From: Riptortus pedestris
Taxonomy: Eukaryota; Arthropoda; Insecta; Hemiptera; Alydidae
NCBI GenBank assembly: GCA_019009955.1
Contig: CM032230.1
Location: forward strand, 11,027,501 to 11,091,500
Direction of reading: 5' to 3'
Length of the DNA: 64,000 bases
Shown here: positions 22,656-33,260 of the stretch, in pieces
Layout of the letters: each line of letters starts with the position of its first letter
How positions within the stretch are numbered: position 1 is the first letter of the stretch
Made by a program: the position numbers and the translations under genes
Notes under the pieces: model-generated
Told to the model about the DNA's origin: nothing
The model's input: only the letters and a program-made list of their open reading frames with translations
Database searches by the model: none

Positions 22656-22990
22656 AGTGATACAGGAGCTGGGCAAACTAAGCGCTTTATCCTCTCGCTG
22701 GTGATCTCAATTCATCATATATTCTCTATTTCTCTGTTAACAAGAACTGTATATAAACCACGCCTGCCATTGAAACGGAATTTCAGTATTTAAATTGGAA
22801 GTAGCATAATAGATTAAATAAACATTTTCTTTTAAATCTTAATTGTTGACTTCAGTGAAGAATGTAAAACAACATTTGGTATTTGACTTTCGAACTAAGT
22901 AGTTCATGATATAATTTGCAATAAGATGGGTTATTTTTCGATCTGGTTCAGTAACGGTGATACTTTGAATTTGCAATTTCCCGACTAACA
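22656..22990 (+). repeat. Family B, left half, diverged
   Basis: CAGGAGCTGGGCAAACTAAG replaces the usual hairpin sequence; ATCATATATTCTCTATTTCT and later body motifs follow. Confidence 0.55.
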
Positions 22991-23457
22991 TTGGATTCTA
23001 AAAGGAATACTCCACAAAGACGTCGTATATAGGCCTGAAAACATTTAGGAAAATTTTCAATAGAACCTGCGTAGAAAAAAAAAAATTTTGGTCGCTTGAC
23101 ATTAAAATATTAAAGATAACCTTTAGGGAAAACAAGATAGCTGAAAGTAAATATACAGGATTGACAATTTGTCCAGTCAATCAAACGTTAGCCAAGTTTA
23201 TATTTGGGCTAATACTGTACTTATGTATATCATGACTGGTGTAACCATATGATTCAATATTTGATTGCGAGAGGGGCTCACTCGTGTCTTGTACAATCTA
23301 GACGATTTGTGAGAACGAGATGGTGAAATATGTTGAGGTTATGTTGCAAGGTAGCTATTGTTCCCGAGGGACTAACATCACCATGTGTCTTGCTACTTGC
23401 TACTGTTGGCCCAATCTAACCACGGCTTGTACTATATTATATACTTATATATAAACA
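22991..23457. other. Unassigned
   Basis: No motif or family match. Confidence 0.35.
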
Positions 23458-23485
23458 CACACACTTTCACGCATGCACACACACA

Positions 23486-23538
<53 letters not shown>
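23458..23538. repeat. (CA)n and (TA)n microsatellite
   Basis: Imperfect CA repeats then about 50 bp TA, adjoining a family B R module, as in other copies. Confidence 0.95.
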
Positions 23539-23541
<3 letters not shown>

Positions 23542-23542
23542 T

Positions 23543-23660
23543 GTACATAGTTTCAATGTTCAACTGTTGAGGTTGCACTCATAACACGGAAAACTTTCTT
23601 CGATTGCCCATCGATCCAACCCAGGAGATAATTACAATGAGCTTAACTTTGACGTTCAAA
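23543..23660 (-). repeat. Family B right-end module
   Basis: ACTGTTGAGGTTGCACTCAT and GCCCATCGATCCAACCC are present, but the terminal palindrome is missing. On this strand the module should lead into (TA)n at its far side; here TA lies before it, so a rearrangement is likely. Confidence 0.65.
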
Positions 23661-24304
23661 AAAATATATGTTGACTTTTTTGAAGGCATTCCACATTCCA
23701 TGTTTCGGACAGAGCCTTTTCCCTAATGAGCTCATGCAATATTTCTAAGATCAGGGCCTAATGGGCAAGAATTGCATAACTAAATCAAATACCATGTATC
23801 TCTTCTCATTTCGTGGCAATTAGCTTTATTTTAGTCAAATCTATCATGCAAATACTAAACTGGAAAAAAAAAACAAGAAATTTATGGCCTCCACTTACTG
23901 CCATTTGTGGTTTGAGCCATAATTTATTCCTATTTCCACATTAAATCTACCGGATGCTGTATTGACGTATATTACTAATCAACCCATCACTGGGATACAT
24001 CGCGTTCGTGATCTTATTTGACAAGACAAATCCTGTTGCTGTTCAGCATGTCCTGCTAATTTTGTCGCTTCCAAGTAGTTCTTAATTTCAATGTAATATA
24101 TCCTTCACGCTGGTCCTGCGTAAAACACGCATATCTCTCACAGAATGAAATCTTCATGATCTAAACGCTAAGCATTTAAATGCAACCATTTTGTTCTTTC
24201 AGAACCTTTTTTTTTCATATTACTATACTCACCGAAATCCGAGGCTTCTCAAATTAAGGACTCCCAACCTCCGCAAGTCCTCCCTCTTTGCCTAGGCCTA
24301 TCTC
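23661..24304. other. Unassigned
   Basis: No motif or family match. Confidence 0.35.
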
Positions 24305-26163
24305 TTTTTTAGCAGATTTCCCTTAAGGGAAATCAGCTATTGAGGTTGTACTCATGACGGAATTTTCGAAATTTTTCTTCAAATGTCCATCGATCCTACC
24401 TAGTAGATGACGAAAATGAGGTCCGTTCAAAACTGTATATATATATATATATATATACTAGCGGACCCGGCAGACGTTGTCCTGCATTATATATCAAGCG
24501 ATTAGGATATTAAATTTAATAATATTATGTTTAAAAAAAATCTACTTTTAATAACGCAAAAAACAACATTTGTTATATGCACGTTTGCCTAAAAACAAAT
24601 AGTAAATAAAATATCGCAAAAACTTGATACGCAAAAAGTAAAGGAAAAATGAGAGAAGGAAAAGAAGACGTTTTAGTTCTGAGATTATCTGGTAGAATGC
24701 GCACTACACGTTCTTAAAAACAAACAGTTGTAGACCAATAACTGAAATAAATAAAAACCCTCAACAATAATAACGCAAATACATAAATATAAATAAATAA
24801 AATAAAATAATTGCAACATTCAAATCAAATTAAAATAAATTTGGAAAATAAATAACAATGTCTGAAAGTGAAAACCTCTCGCAGCTGAAAACATCATTAT
24901 ATAGATGACATACTTAAATTCTAAGGACATACATTAGATAAACATATTAACATTTCATTACATTTCCAATAACCTCGCCCTTCGCCCTTCGACAGGAGAC
25001 CGAAGTTGGTGCCCAATAAAATTGTTGGCCCCTCTTTACTTTTTTAGTGTATATCTCGTTTATACTTTAATATACGACAAAATTGAATATGACAAAAGTT
25101 ACTCCAAATAACAACATAAACAACTCTTATCCTGTGCATATTTGCCGAAAAACCAATAGGAAACGAAATACGTCTATTTTTAATTTCAGGCCACCCTCAC
25201 GACCCCCACTCCTGCTCCATCTGCCTGGCCGATCTGCGGCGCTAAACCATCCGGGGCGTCACTCGAACGCGTATTTAAAAATTCAATCAAATCGGTCCAT
25301 CCGTCTAGGAGGAGTTCAGTGACATACACACGTACGCTAGAATTATATATATAAAGATATATATATTTGTCTGTTAACACTCTAGCGGTCGCAAATTTGG
25401 TTTAATCGTTACGAAACTCGATATTTAACCGTTTTATGTAAAAAGACAGATCAAGTTCGTTAACGGCTGAAATCGGACCAGAGGAAGGGGGGTTTAGAGA
25501 AAGGGGGATTTTCGATAATTCGAAATATCTCCGTTATTATGCATCGGATCGAAAAATTGTATATTACGAACCTTATTGCAAATTAAATTTACTATAAATA
25601 TTGTTATATAGGTTTATTCTCTATCTTGAATATTAACAGAGATATTTGCATTTTCAGTTTTCAGCAAACCACTTTTACTCATGTTACGTAAAAAATATTC
25701 TGCTACATAATAAATCACATTATTGGAAGTTGAAATACCAAAAATTGTATTCAAGAGACCTTTATTATACGAGATACATGCAAATATGACCTGGTTACCC
25801 CCCCCCCCATCTTAAAGTTTTGGACTACTAAAATTTTATTGATTGAGATAACAATTATTCTGAGTCATTATTAATTACAGTACTAGATATAGTAAATAGT
25901 TCTCAATAAAATAATGTGTTATGTTCTGATATATTTCAGTAATTGTTTTTCTTTCCGGTGTGAGCCGGGCCGACCCGTTTGTTTACATTTCTAACCTAAC
26001 GCTTCCTGTCGGCAGGTTATTGAAATTGGATGAAACATTTCTTATTTCCGTTTGTATTTATTCACGGTGTTGTTGTGTTAGCAGTATGTATATTTATCTA
26101 TTACTAAACTACCCGAGGGAAATCTGCTTAGTTTAGGCAGCCCCTGCGTGACGGACTTTCTGC
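24305..26163 (-). repeat. Complete family B split by a Helitron-like element
   Basis: R end with intact palindrome GATTTCCCTTAAGGGAAATC; full R module through GATGACGAAAATGAGGTCC; (TA)n at 24436-24457; inserted element 24458-25350; the remaining TA; then CTGTTAACACTCTAGCGG and the whole body. It ends at 26163 with GAGGGAAATCTGCTTAG and CAGCCCCTGCGTGACGGAC. Removing the insert would leave an uninterrupted family B copy of about 965 bp. Confidence 0.92.
24458..25350 (-). mobile_element. Helitron-like element, about 890 bp
   Basis: Minus 3' end: GCAGGACAACGTCTGC hairpin, CGGGTCCG, CTAG (24461-24458), T, resembling the helicase-bearing element at 20245. The plus strand near 25290-25345 shows GGTCCATCCGTCTAGGAGGA and GTACGCTAGAATTATATATA, the decayed 5' end. 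The shared body module (GCCGAAAAACCAATAGGAAA, CCCCCACTCCTG) links it to the elements at 8719, 14222 and 17240. Open frames at 25083-25322 are shadows. Confidence 0.82.
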
Positions 26164-26331
26164 TTATGCATATACAACTTTCTTGGGCACTCTGATAGAG
26201 GTTCCATTTCTTCGTCATGTCCCAGCTATCGTAGTCTATCCTTTTTGAAAGCATGAATTATTTCAGGTTTGACATGCAGTTCTATTATTTCGGAAACGAT
26301 CAACCAAAACTGCTCCTACTAAATTATTATA

Positions 26332-26430
26332 TTATATAATAGAGTGGTCTCCATTTACATAAATTGTCTACAAAAAACATATTACCACTATTCTGAGAGA
26401 ATTTATGTAAACGAGGACTCTATTATATAA
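26332..26430. repeat. Long imperfect hairpin (34/31-nt arms)
   Basis: Left arm 26332-26365 (TTATATAATAGAGT ... TTTACATAAATT) pairs with 26400-26430, the arms differing only in a short central patch; loop about 34 nt. It could be a small foldback element or a transcribed hairpin. No other copy noticed in the window. Confidence 0.8.
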
Positions 26431-26480
26431 AATAGTGTAATATGTGTTGTTATACTAAGAACTTATGACGGTTAAATAAC

Positions 26481-26520
26481 CCCAGAAGTAAAGTGAGCAC
26501 TCGAAACGCGTCGGGGATTA
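26481..26520 (+). other. Penelope-like 3'-end motif (candidate)
   Basis: CCCCAGAAGTAAAGTGAGCA then CTCGAAACGCGTCGGGG. The GAAACGCGTCGGGG block after a short AGTG/CACT hairpin resembles the decayed hammerhead region at Penelope-like 3' ends. No GIY-YIG coding sequence was seen upstream. Confidence 0.35.
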
Positions 26521-27048
26521 AAGAAATATTTATTAGAGACTGAATAGAAGAAATTATTTATCCCCACCAATAATGGCTCCAAAACTCTGATGTTTATATA
26601 TAATTTCAATGGAATTCATTTTTATCATCCCTTGGGAAGGTTGCATGTATATTTTTGGGAAATGTTTCGAAAAAGTGTCACAAACCTCAACAGGTTGTTT
26701 AAAACACTTACTAATACTAATGTTAATATACTATTTTTAAAAAATAAATTTATTGATGGAGGGAATCTCACCGAAGTAACTGTACGTAGGTATTTATATA
26801 ATATGTGATCAAGCACTTTCTCTTCTTAAATTATCAGGCAGTAGTAATTTATAATTTAAATATTTAATTATTATAAAAAGAAAACCTGAGATAAATGAGT
26901 TAGATAAGAACCTGTTTAAAGATGAGCATGTCTGGAGTAAAAGGAGGAGTAGGTATCGTGTGCATCTATTAGTCTGCAGTTCAAGGATGGTTGACTTAAG
27001 AGAAGGTTATAAAGATTGTACAAAGAACAGGCTTCCATTAAGAATAAA
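26521..27048. other. Unassigned
   Basis: Short frames at 26590-26808 (+) and 26625-26816 (-) overlap each other and have no motif. Confidence 0.35.
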
Positions 27049-27982
27049 TAAAGTTCGTCAACCAGGGGTTGCGTAAAATAAGCAGATTTCCCCCTTGTGG
27101 GCATAGCACTCTATTGTTCTCAAGTCACTATACATTTTACAAATTTAAGTAAAAATCCGATGAGTTTAATTGGGAGTTAACTGAAGGCTGAAAGCATTAA
27201 AGCACAAAAAACTCTTTTAATATTTGATTTACTGAAAAAATGTATAGACCAACAACTCAATAGTTTATAAGATTGATTCTATAATGTTTTTGATAACAGA
27301 GATATTATGAATTTACGAATCCCTTCCTAACAAACCCCCCCCCCACGAGAGGATTTCAACCATCAAACGATTATGTGTCAAATATAGGATAGATCAAATA
27401 AACACTTTCGTACTCAGAGTGCAAAGTCTTAAATGATGAACATCATCAAACAGTAGTAAAATATCAACGAAAGCAATACTTTGTATTTAAGCGTCCAATA
27501 AAGTTGTTCATGATGTAACAGTTTATTGTTAATATGACATAAGCAGGAATTGGAGTTTCTAGAGGATGGAAACTGAAAATTGCAAATATCTCCGTTATTA
27601 TTATTATTATTTATTAACGTCCACTTTTTGCAACATAGGCTAATTGGGACGGGTTATCTACAGGTTACCACCCTTTTCTAGCCAGGGTGGGATTTTAGGA
27701 CGTTATTTAATGAATTTCGTCAGTAAATAATTTCCTTTGCCCAGGCAAGAATCGAACTCGCCACTCTAGGCTTACCATGTGAGATAAAGGTCAACGCTCG
27801 CATGGCTAACCTGAGCCCCGTTAAAATAAAAAAGTGATAAATATCTCGGTTAATAAACAAGATAGTATAAAACATCTATAACAAAATTTACAGACCATTA
27901 AGGAGCTTGATCTTTATTTTTACATAAAATGTTTAAATATCGAGTCAAACAAAAATTTCCCTTAACGGTTATCTGCTAAAAC
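27049..27982 (+). repeat. Family B copy interrupted by a SINE
   Basis: L end AAGTTCGTCAACCAGGGGTT at 27049; L1 body; SINE 27597-27820; then ATATCTCGGTTAATAAACAA and the GAGTCAAACAAAAATT segment; R end reduced to TTATCTGCTAAAAC. The (TA)n and R module are deleted. The final bases belong to one arm of a large inverted duplication. Confidence 0.8.
27597..27820 (-). mobile_element. tRNA-derived SINE, full-length
   Basis: The minus strand begins GGGGCTCAGGTTAGCCATGC, a box A-like tRNA start. Then comes AGTGGCGAGTTCGATTCTTG, a box B/T-arm, a body with GACGAAATTCATTAAATAAC, CCACCCTGGCTAGAAAAGGG and GATAACCCGTCCCAATTAGC, and the tail AAAGTGGACGTTAATAAATA(AAT)n. CCGTTA on both sides may be the target duplication. 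Transcription would be by RNA polymerase III and mobilisation by a LINE (family knowledge). Confidence 0.85.
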
Positions 27983-28273
27983 AAGAGACAGCTTGTTATT
28001 TTACTCCGGCAGATATAACTTACATAGTATGATGATACCACAGGAACGAACTCAGGATGTTCACTACACTGAAGGAAAATATATTCATAAATAAATTCAT
28101 CGATTTAATAATGTCAATCATATAATAAACTATTCCAGCTTAGGGATTAACGGCAAAGGAATCGCCCAATGAAACATTTGCTTCCTGGATATTGGAGAAG
28201 GATAGGTTCGAAGCTCATAAAATACTTGATTTTACCCGAAGAACTCATTAAGTACCTTGTCTCAGCCTTGCGG
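27971..28273 (+). repeat. Inverted duplication, arm 1
   Basis: Reverse complement of 30620-30913 with high identity by eye (for example AGCTCATAAAATACTTGATT here against AATCAAGTATTTTATGAGCT there). Not made of family B except for its first about 12 bp. Confidence 0.9.
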
Positions 28274-28374
28274 AATACTTTTCCATCCGACTTATAATAC
28301 AATGTTGGATAGGAAATTTATTACTTATGCTTAAAATATCTATAATTTCTCTTTTATGACATTATGTATGTTTT

Positions 28375-28870
28375 TTCACTATCTTGATTATTAACCGAGA
28401 TATTTACATTTTTTTACTTTTCAGTCAGTAGTAAACCCTCCACCCCAACTCATGTGATATTAACAATAATCTTTTATATCCTGAATCACTTTGTTTTAAA
28501 GATTAAATACCAAGAATTTGTATTACTTGAAATAAAGGTAAATAGCTTGTGTGACATCATCTATTATGACAAGTTTTAGCTGAAAATGTTTATTTGATCT
28601 ACACCATAATCGATATTTAACCCATCAATTCATACTAATTGTCTTAATCGTTAATTGCTGAAATCGGATGGGGAACAGAGGGGAGGGGATTTTGAAAATT
28701 CCATAAACAGTTCATAACATGTTATAGGATCAGTCTTGTTAAACAATTGGTGCTCTTCAATTTTTCAATACATTTGTTTGTTTTCAGATGTTAGTAAATT
28801 TTGTTATAAAAATATATGGGGAGCGGAGTTCAAATGGAAAATCTGCTTAGTTAATACAGCCAGACTTTTT
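28375..28870 (-). repeat. Family B, body and left end
   Basis: Body motifs (TTAACCGAGATATTTACAT, TTAATTGCTGAAATCGGAT) end with AAAATCTGCTTAGTTAATAC and CAGCCAGACTTTTT; the hairpin sequence is lost. Confidence 0.65.
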
Positions 28871-29689
28871 TTTATGTTGTAACTGCTTGAGGTTTGCTTG
28901 CTCCCTTTCAAAATGAACTGAATATGACTGATTTAACATTTTATGTCAAAAGTTTCATTACCGCTCGTTACGAAATCAACCTAGCAACTTTATAGCACAC
29001 ATATGTAAAATTAAGAGGATTCGAAAATGAGACACTTTCATGTTAGCCACGTACCTTGACACATTTCGTGAATATCTTGTAAACTGTTGTGAAATCGGCA
29101 GAACTAGAAAGTGGTGTTCTGAAAATTCATAACATTTTCAGACAGAAAAATGTTGGCTGGTCTCGGGCGGAGAACGAGAAATGGTTTATTAATGGCAGCC
29201 ACTAATTTCATTTTTAGGATTTTTCAGCCTTAATGTTAATGCTGAATATTCCATTACAGAGCTTATATCATCCTAGAACAGGTTTATTGCGGTGCTAGTA
29301 GCATAACTCCATTAATTCAGGCTGAGTTTAGTGTTCATCTGACGCAGCTCCTGCTGGAGGTGTCTTAATAGCTTAGAGGTAGCTAAATTACATAGAGGTA
29401 GGTTTAAATCACTGCGGTGCGTCTAAATCCTAATCACTTCATATTATTTCATCTGCTCATCGGAGAAGTAATTAAGCATCACAGATTGTACACAGTGTTT
29501 GCCTAAACTAAAAGCTTCTAATTAAAAGAATTAATACTAAAATTAAATTAATGAAAGTATTTTAGTTGAACTAAATAGATATATTATACATATATCGTTT
29601 GTTTGTATTGTATTCATTTGTTTATGTATTTTAAAATTAGAAAATAGTATGTTATAAGTATTAACCGAATTGTCTTTTGCTATTTTGGC
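28871..29689. other. Unassigned, compositionally complex
   Basis: No open frame. 29180-29480 is less AT-rich and lacks repeats, so it may be old single-copy sequence. Confidence 0.3.
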
Positions 29690-29794
29690 AGATTTTTTTA
29701 AGGGAAATCAGCTATTGAGGTTGTACTCCTGACGCGATTTTAGAACATTTTCCATCGATCCTATCTAGTAGATGACGAAACTGAGGTCCGTTCT

Positions 29795-29836
<42 letters not shown>

Positions 29837-30140
29837 CATATATATTGATAGATAGGTATCTCTATCTATCTGTCAATATATTTGTATGTTACTGCTCTAG
29901 CGGTCGCAATTTTAGTCGTATCGTCACCAAACTCGATATATAAACTTAATAAGATCAAGTTCGTTAATGGGCGAATCCGGACAGGGTAACAGGTAGTATA
30001 GAGGAAGGGATTATTGCCAATTCAAAATATCTTCGTTACCTTACGTCGGACCGAATAATTATATAGAACCAATCTTATTGGACATAAAATGCACTGTAAA
30101 TATTTTTATATACATTTATTCTCTATCTTTATTATTACTG

Positions 30141-30142
<2 letters not shown>
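29690..30142 (-). repeat. Family B, right half with central tract
   Basis: R end with a damaged palindrome (GCAGATTTTTTTAAGGGAAA), intact R module, (TA)n 29798-29834, a small TAGATAGG/CTATCTATC palindrome (29845-29875), then CTGCTCTAGCGGTCGC and the body. It stops at another (TA)n (30142-30185). Confidence 0.8.
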
Positions 30143-30183
<41 letters not shown>

Positions 30184-30185
30184 TT
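30142..30185. repeat. (TA)n microsatellite
   Basis: About 44 bp TA truncating the family B body. Confidence 0.95.
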
Positions 30186-30619
30186 ACTGAATTAAAGTAC
30201 TGATTTACTATTTACTCATAAAATTCAAGTACGTACAAATGCCTAATTACTTCATTTTTTTCATTAAAACTTTTACCTTTAATTTTATATTTTGTTGGGA
30301 TATTATTTTTTTTTAAACTTTGATAATGACGGCATTGAAATCGAAGTCATGTTTGTTTATAAGAGATGAACGGTGAACGTTGTTAGCATTTTTATTTTTT
30401 TTTTTTGCAATTTTTTCTAAATAACTCTGTGGATTCCTCATTATAATTCATTTCGATATCCGTGATTTTGTTTTGCAAGGCAAATCTGCCCTATTACTTA
30501 TAATTTCCATTAATTCAGTATAACTAACGGGCACGAAAACTTTCATTATGAATATTCGAGCGTTCAGTCGTGTACTTACATCTAGCTAACGAAGGCCTTG
30601 AAAATGTTTAATGTAATTG

Positions 30620-30913
30620 CAGCAAGACTGAGACAAGGTACTTAGTTCTTCGGGTATAATCAAGTATTTTATGAGCTTCGAACCTATCCTTCTTCAATAT
30701 CCAGGAAGCAAATGTTTTATTGGGCCATTCCTTTGCCGTTAATCCCTTAGCTGGAATAGTATATTATATGATTGGCATTAAATCAATGAATTTATTTATG
30801 AATATATTTTCCTTCAGTGTACTTAACATCCTGAGCCCGTTCCTGTGGTATCTTCATACTATGTAAGTTATAACTGCCGGGGTAAAGTAACAAGATGTCT
30901 CATTTTAGCAGAT
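30620..30913 (-). repeat. Inverted duplication, arm 2
   Basis: Counterpart of 27971-28273; the match ends at AGCAAGACTGAGACAAGG (outer) and runs into the R end of the adjoining family B copy. Confidence 0.9.
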
Positions 30914-31625
30914 ACTCCTTAAGGGAAATCAGCTATTGATGTTGTACTCATGATGTTTTCTGTTAACATCCCGTAATTTTTGTTGATGGTTATCAAACTC
31001 GATATTCAAACGTTTTAGGTAAAAATAAAGATAAAGTTCCTTAATGTTCTATAAACGTTGTTATAGATGTTATTCACTAACTTGAGTATTAACCGAGACA
31101 TTTGCATTTTTTATGAACTGTTATATCATGAATCAATTTATTTGAAGCTTAAATACCAAATAATGTTTTCATTGAACTATTGCAGAGTGAGATACATGCA
31201 GATACATTGTGTGTTGGCGTCACATACAATTATGATGCTACCTTTTGAACTCGAAAATGATTATTTGATCTATACCATACTCAATATTTCAGCGTTTAAT
31301 TCAACTTTAATGTTCATATTCGTCTATGGCAAAAACTCGCTCAAGAAATAGGGAGACTTTAGAGGAGGGAGTGGAGTTGAAATTTCAAAATATCTCCATT
31401 ATTATGAGTCGGATCGTAACATTCTATGGAATCAATCTCCAATTGTTTTTCTACACATTTTTTCATAGCTCATATATTAAACGAGTTATTTTTGTTTTCG
31501 TGTGTCTTCAGTAAAGTCCAATTTTTACTTAGAAATATAATATGTATGGTAAGGTGAAATCGAGAATGTGTTACAACTGCACGTGGGAAATCTGCTTAGT
31601 TAATAGTTAATGCAGCCCCTGATTT
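30903..31625 (-). repeat. Family B copy
   Basis: TTTTAGCAGATACTCCTTAAGG and ATCAGCTATTGATGTTGTAC, then body without (TA)n, and L end CTGCACGTGGGAAATCTGCTT with a small TTAATAG duplication before GCAGCCCCTG. Open frames at 31067-31351 and 31326-31514 are incidental. Confidence 0.8.
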
Positions 31626-31731
31626 TTCTTCAGGAAAATCTGCTAAACGGCTCAAAAATGAAGTATATTGGCCATATATTAAGGCACAATTATTTTTTCA
31701 CAAATGTATTTAAAGGTAAGATTATTAGAAA

Positions 31732-32212
31732 AGTCCGTCACGTACGCATGGGCTGCGTTAACTAAGCAGATTTCCCACGTACACCACGTATTTACATTTA
31801 TCTCAAAACGTAAATGTTCAAAGAGAACATTTTTTGGTATTTGTGCTTCAAATAAAGCGCTTCAAAATATAACAGCTTATTGTTAATATGACAGGAGTAG
31901 GAGTGGGAGTTTACTGAATGCCGAAAACTAAAATATGCATATATCTCCGTTCATACTAAAGATAGAGAATAATTGTATATAACAATATTTACAGTTAATT
32001 TTATTTTTCACTAAAATTGGATTTATACAAGTTTTTGATCCGAACGGAGATATTTCGAATCTTCGAAATACTCCACCTCTAACCCCCCCCCCTCCCATTG
32101 GTTCGATTTCAGCCATTAACGAACTTTTATTCTTGTATGAAACGCTTATATATCTAGTTTAGTTACGATCAAATAAGAATTAGGACCGCTAGAGCGGTAA
32201 CAGAAAAGTATA
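31732..32212 (+). repeat. Family B, left two-thirds
   Basis: AAGTCCGTCACGTACGCATG, CAGATTTCCCACGTAC; body to GACCGCTAGAGCGGTAACAG; ends in a trace of TA, followed directly by a SINE fragment. Confidence 0.85.
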
Positions 32213-32227
32213 TAGCAGTAAGTATAT

Positions 32228-32385
32228 GTATATAGAGTGGCGAGTTCGATACTCGGAAATTATTTAGTGACGAAATTCATTAAATAACATCCTAAATCCC
32301 ACCCTGGCTAGAAAAGAGTGGCAACCTGTAGATAACCCGTCCCAATTAGCCTTCGTCGCAAAAAGTGGACATTAATAAATAATAT
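32228..32385 (+). mobile_element. tRNA-derived SINE, 5'-truncated
   Basis: Starts at the box B region (AGTGGCGAGTTCGATACTCG) and runs through GACGAAATTCATTAAATAAC and GATAACCCGTCCCAATTAGC to AAAAGTGGACATTAATAAAT. It abuts family B's central site. Confidence 0.8.
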
Positions 32386-33035
32386 ATGATATTTATGATG
32401 CCTGTAAGGCCTAAAGCACGCATAAATGAGTAAGTTTTATAATCGGTTGCCCAGCTCTGTTTAGTCAACGAAATATAATTAATTTCTTAACTAGATTCTG
32501 TTTTTATATACCACTGTTAGATATGAGTACAATTATTTATGCCTCACTCTGTTATATTGTCCTCACATTTGAGGCTTTGAATCATTCAAGTTGAATATGG
32601 CACAAACGTAAGGCGACTAAGGAAGCCTCCAAAACTTTTATTAAGATGAAATGAAAGCGGCTGGTATGACGTATGGAAAGTGAGGATGAGATAATATTGA
32701 AATTCGCCAAAGAGATTGATGAAAAGGAACGCGGAACTGGATGGAAATTGCAGCTATTGGCTAATGGAGATGTATATGAGGACCTTCAGGATTCTATATC
32801 CCTTCACCCTCGGCTCTCTCATCCACTTCTGTCAAGGATCTTCTTAAGAAAGAACTTTTTCTTTCTTTTTCAAAAAGTGCCCTTCCCAAGACACGGGTCA
32901 TACCAGTCCATACCAAAAGATTTAGTAGGATAAATAAAAACTTTATTTGCACGTTAACAGCGGGACGAGTTCCAACAGGTGGTTCCCTTAAACTCGCATC
33001 CTATCCAATCTAATCTCACAAGTTCTGAGGGATAT
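32386..33035. other. Unassigned; one unrecognised 86-codon frame
   Basis: 32673-32933 (+) begins MESEDEIILKFAKEIDEKER. The first 50 residues look protein-like, then a low-complexity FFFLF run follows. No family recognised. It may be debris of an unknown gene. Confidence 0.25.
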
Positions 33036-33260
33036 CTGTTGCGCAGGAGCTGCGTAAAATAAGCAGATTTTCTAAGTGGTGGAGGGTTCACAGGATGACA
33101 TATATGAAGCTGAACGAACCATGTTAAATTAAAAAAAATGTTTTAAAGCGAATATATCATCATTAGTAGGGGTTTCTGGACGCTGAAAAAAGTCCGCCAA
33201 GCAGGCGTTGTGTAAAATAAGCAGAATTCCAACATGCCGGAATGGTTCGCCGATGTTTTC
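33036..33260 (+). repeat. Two family B left ends in tandem
   Basis: The first L end (33045-33085, AGGAGCTGCGTAAAATAAGC) is followed by body ending GGACGCTGAAAA and then a second L end at 33188 (AAGTCCGCCAAGCAGGCGTT, ATAAGCAGAATTCC). This L1-then-L2 arrangement also occurs at 40.9-41.3 kb and 10.3-10.4 kb. Confidence 0.65.

Noticed and set aside
32673..32933. Host gene exon from the 86-residue frame
   Set aside because: No motif, splice signals or homology recognised, and the second half is low-complexity; kept only as a remark in an unassigned interval.
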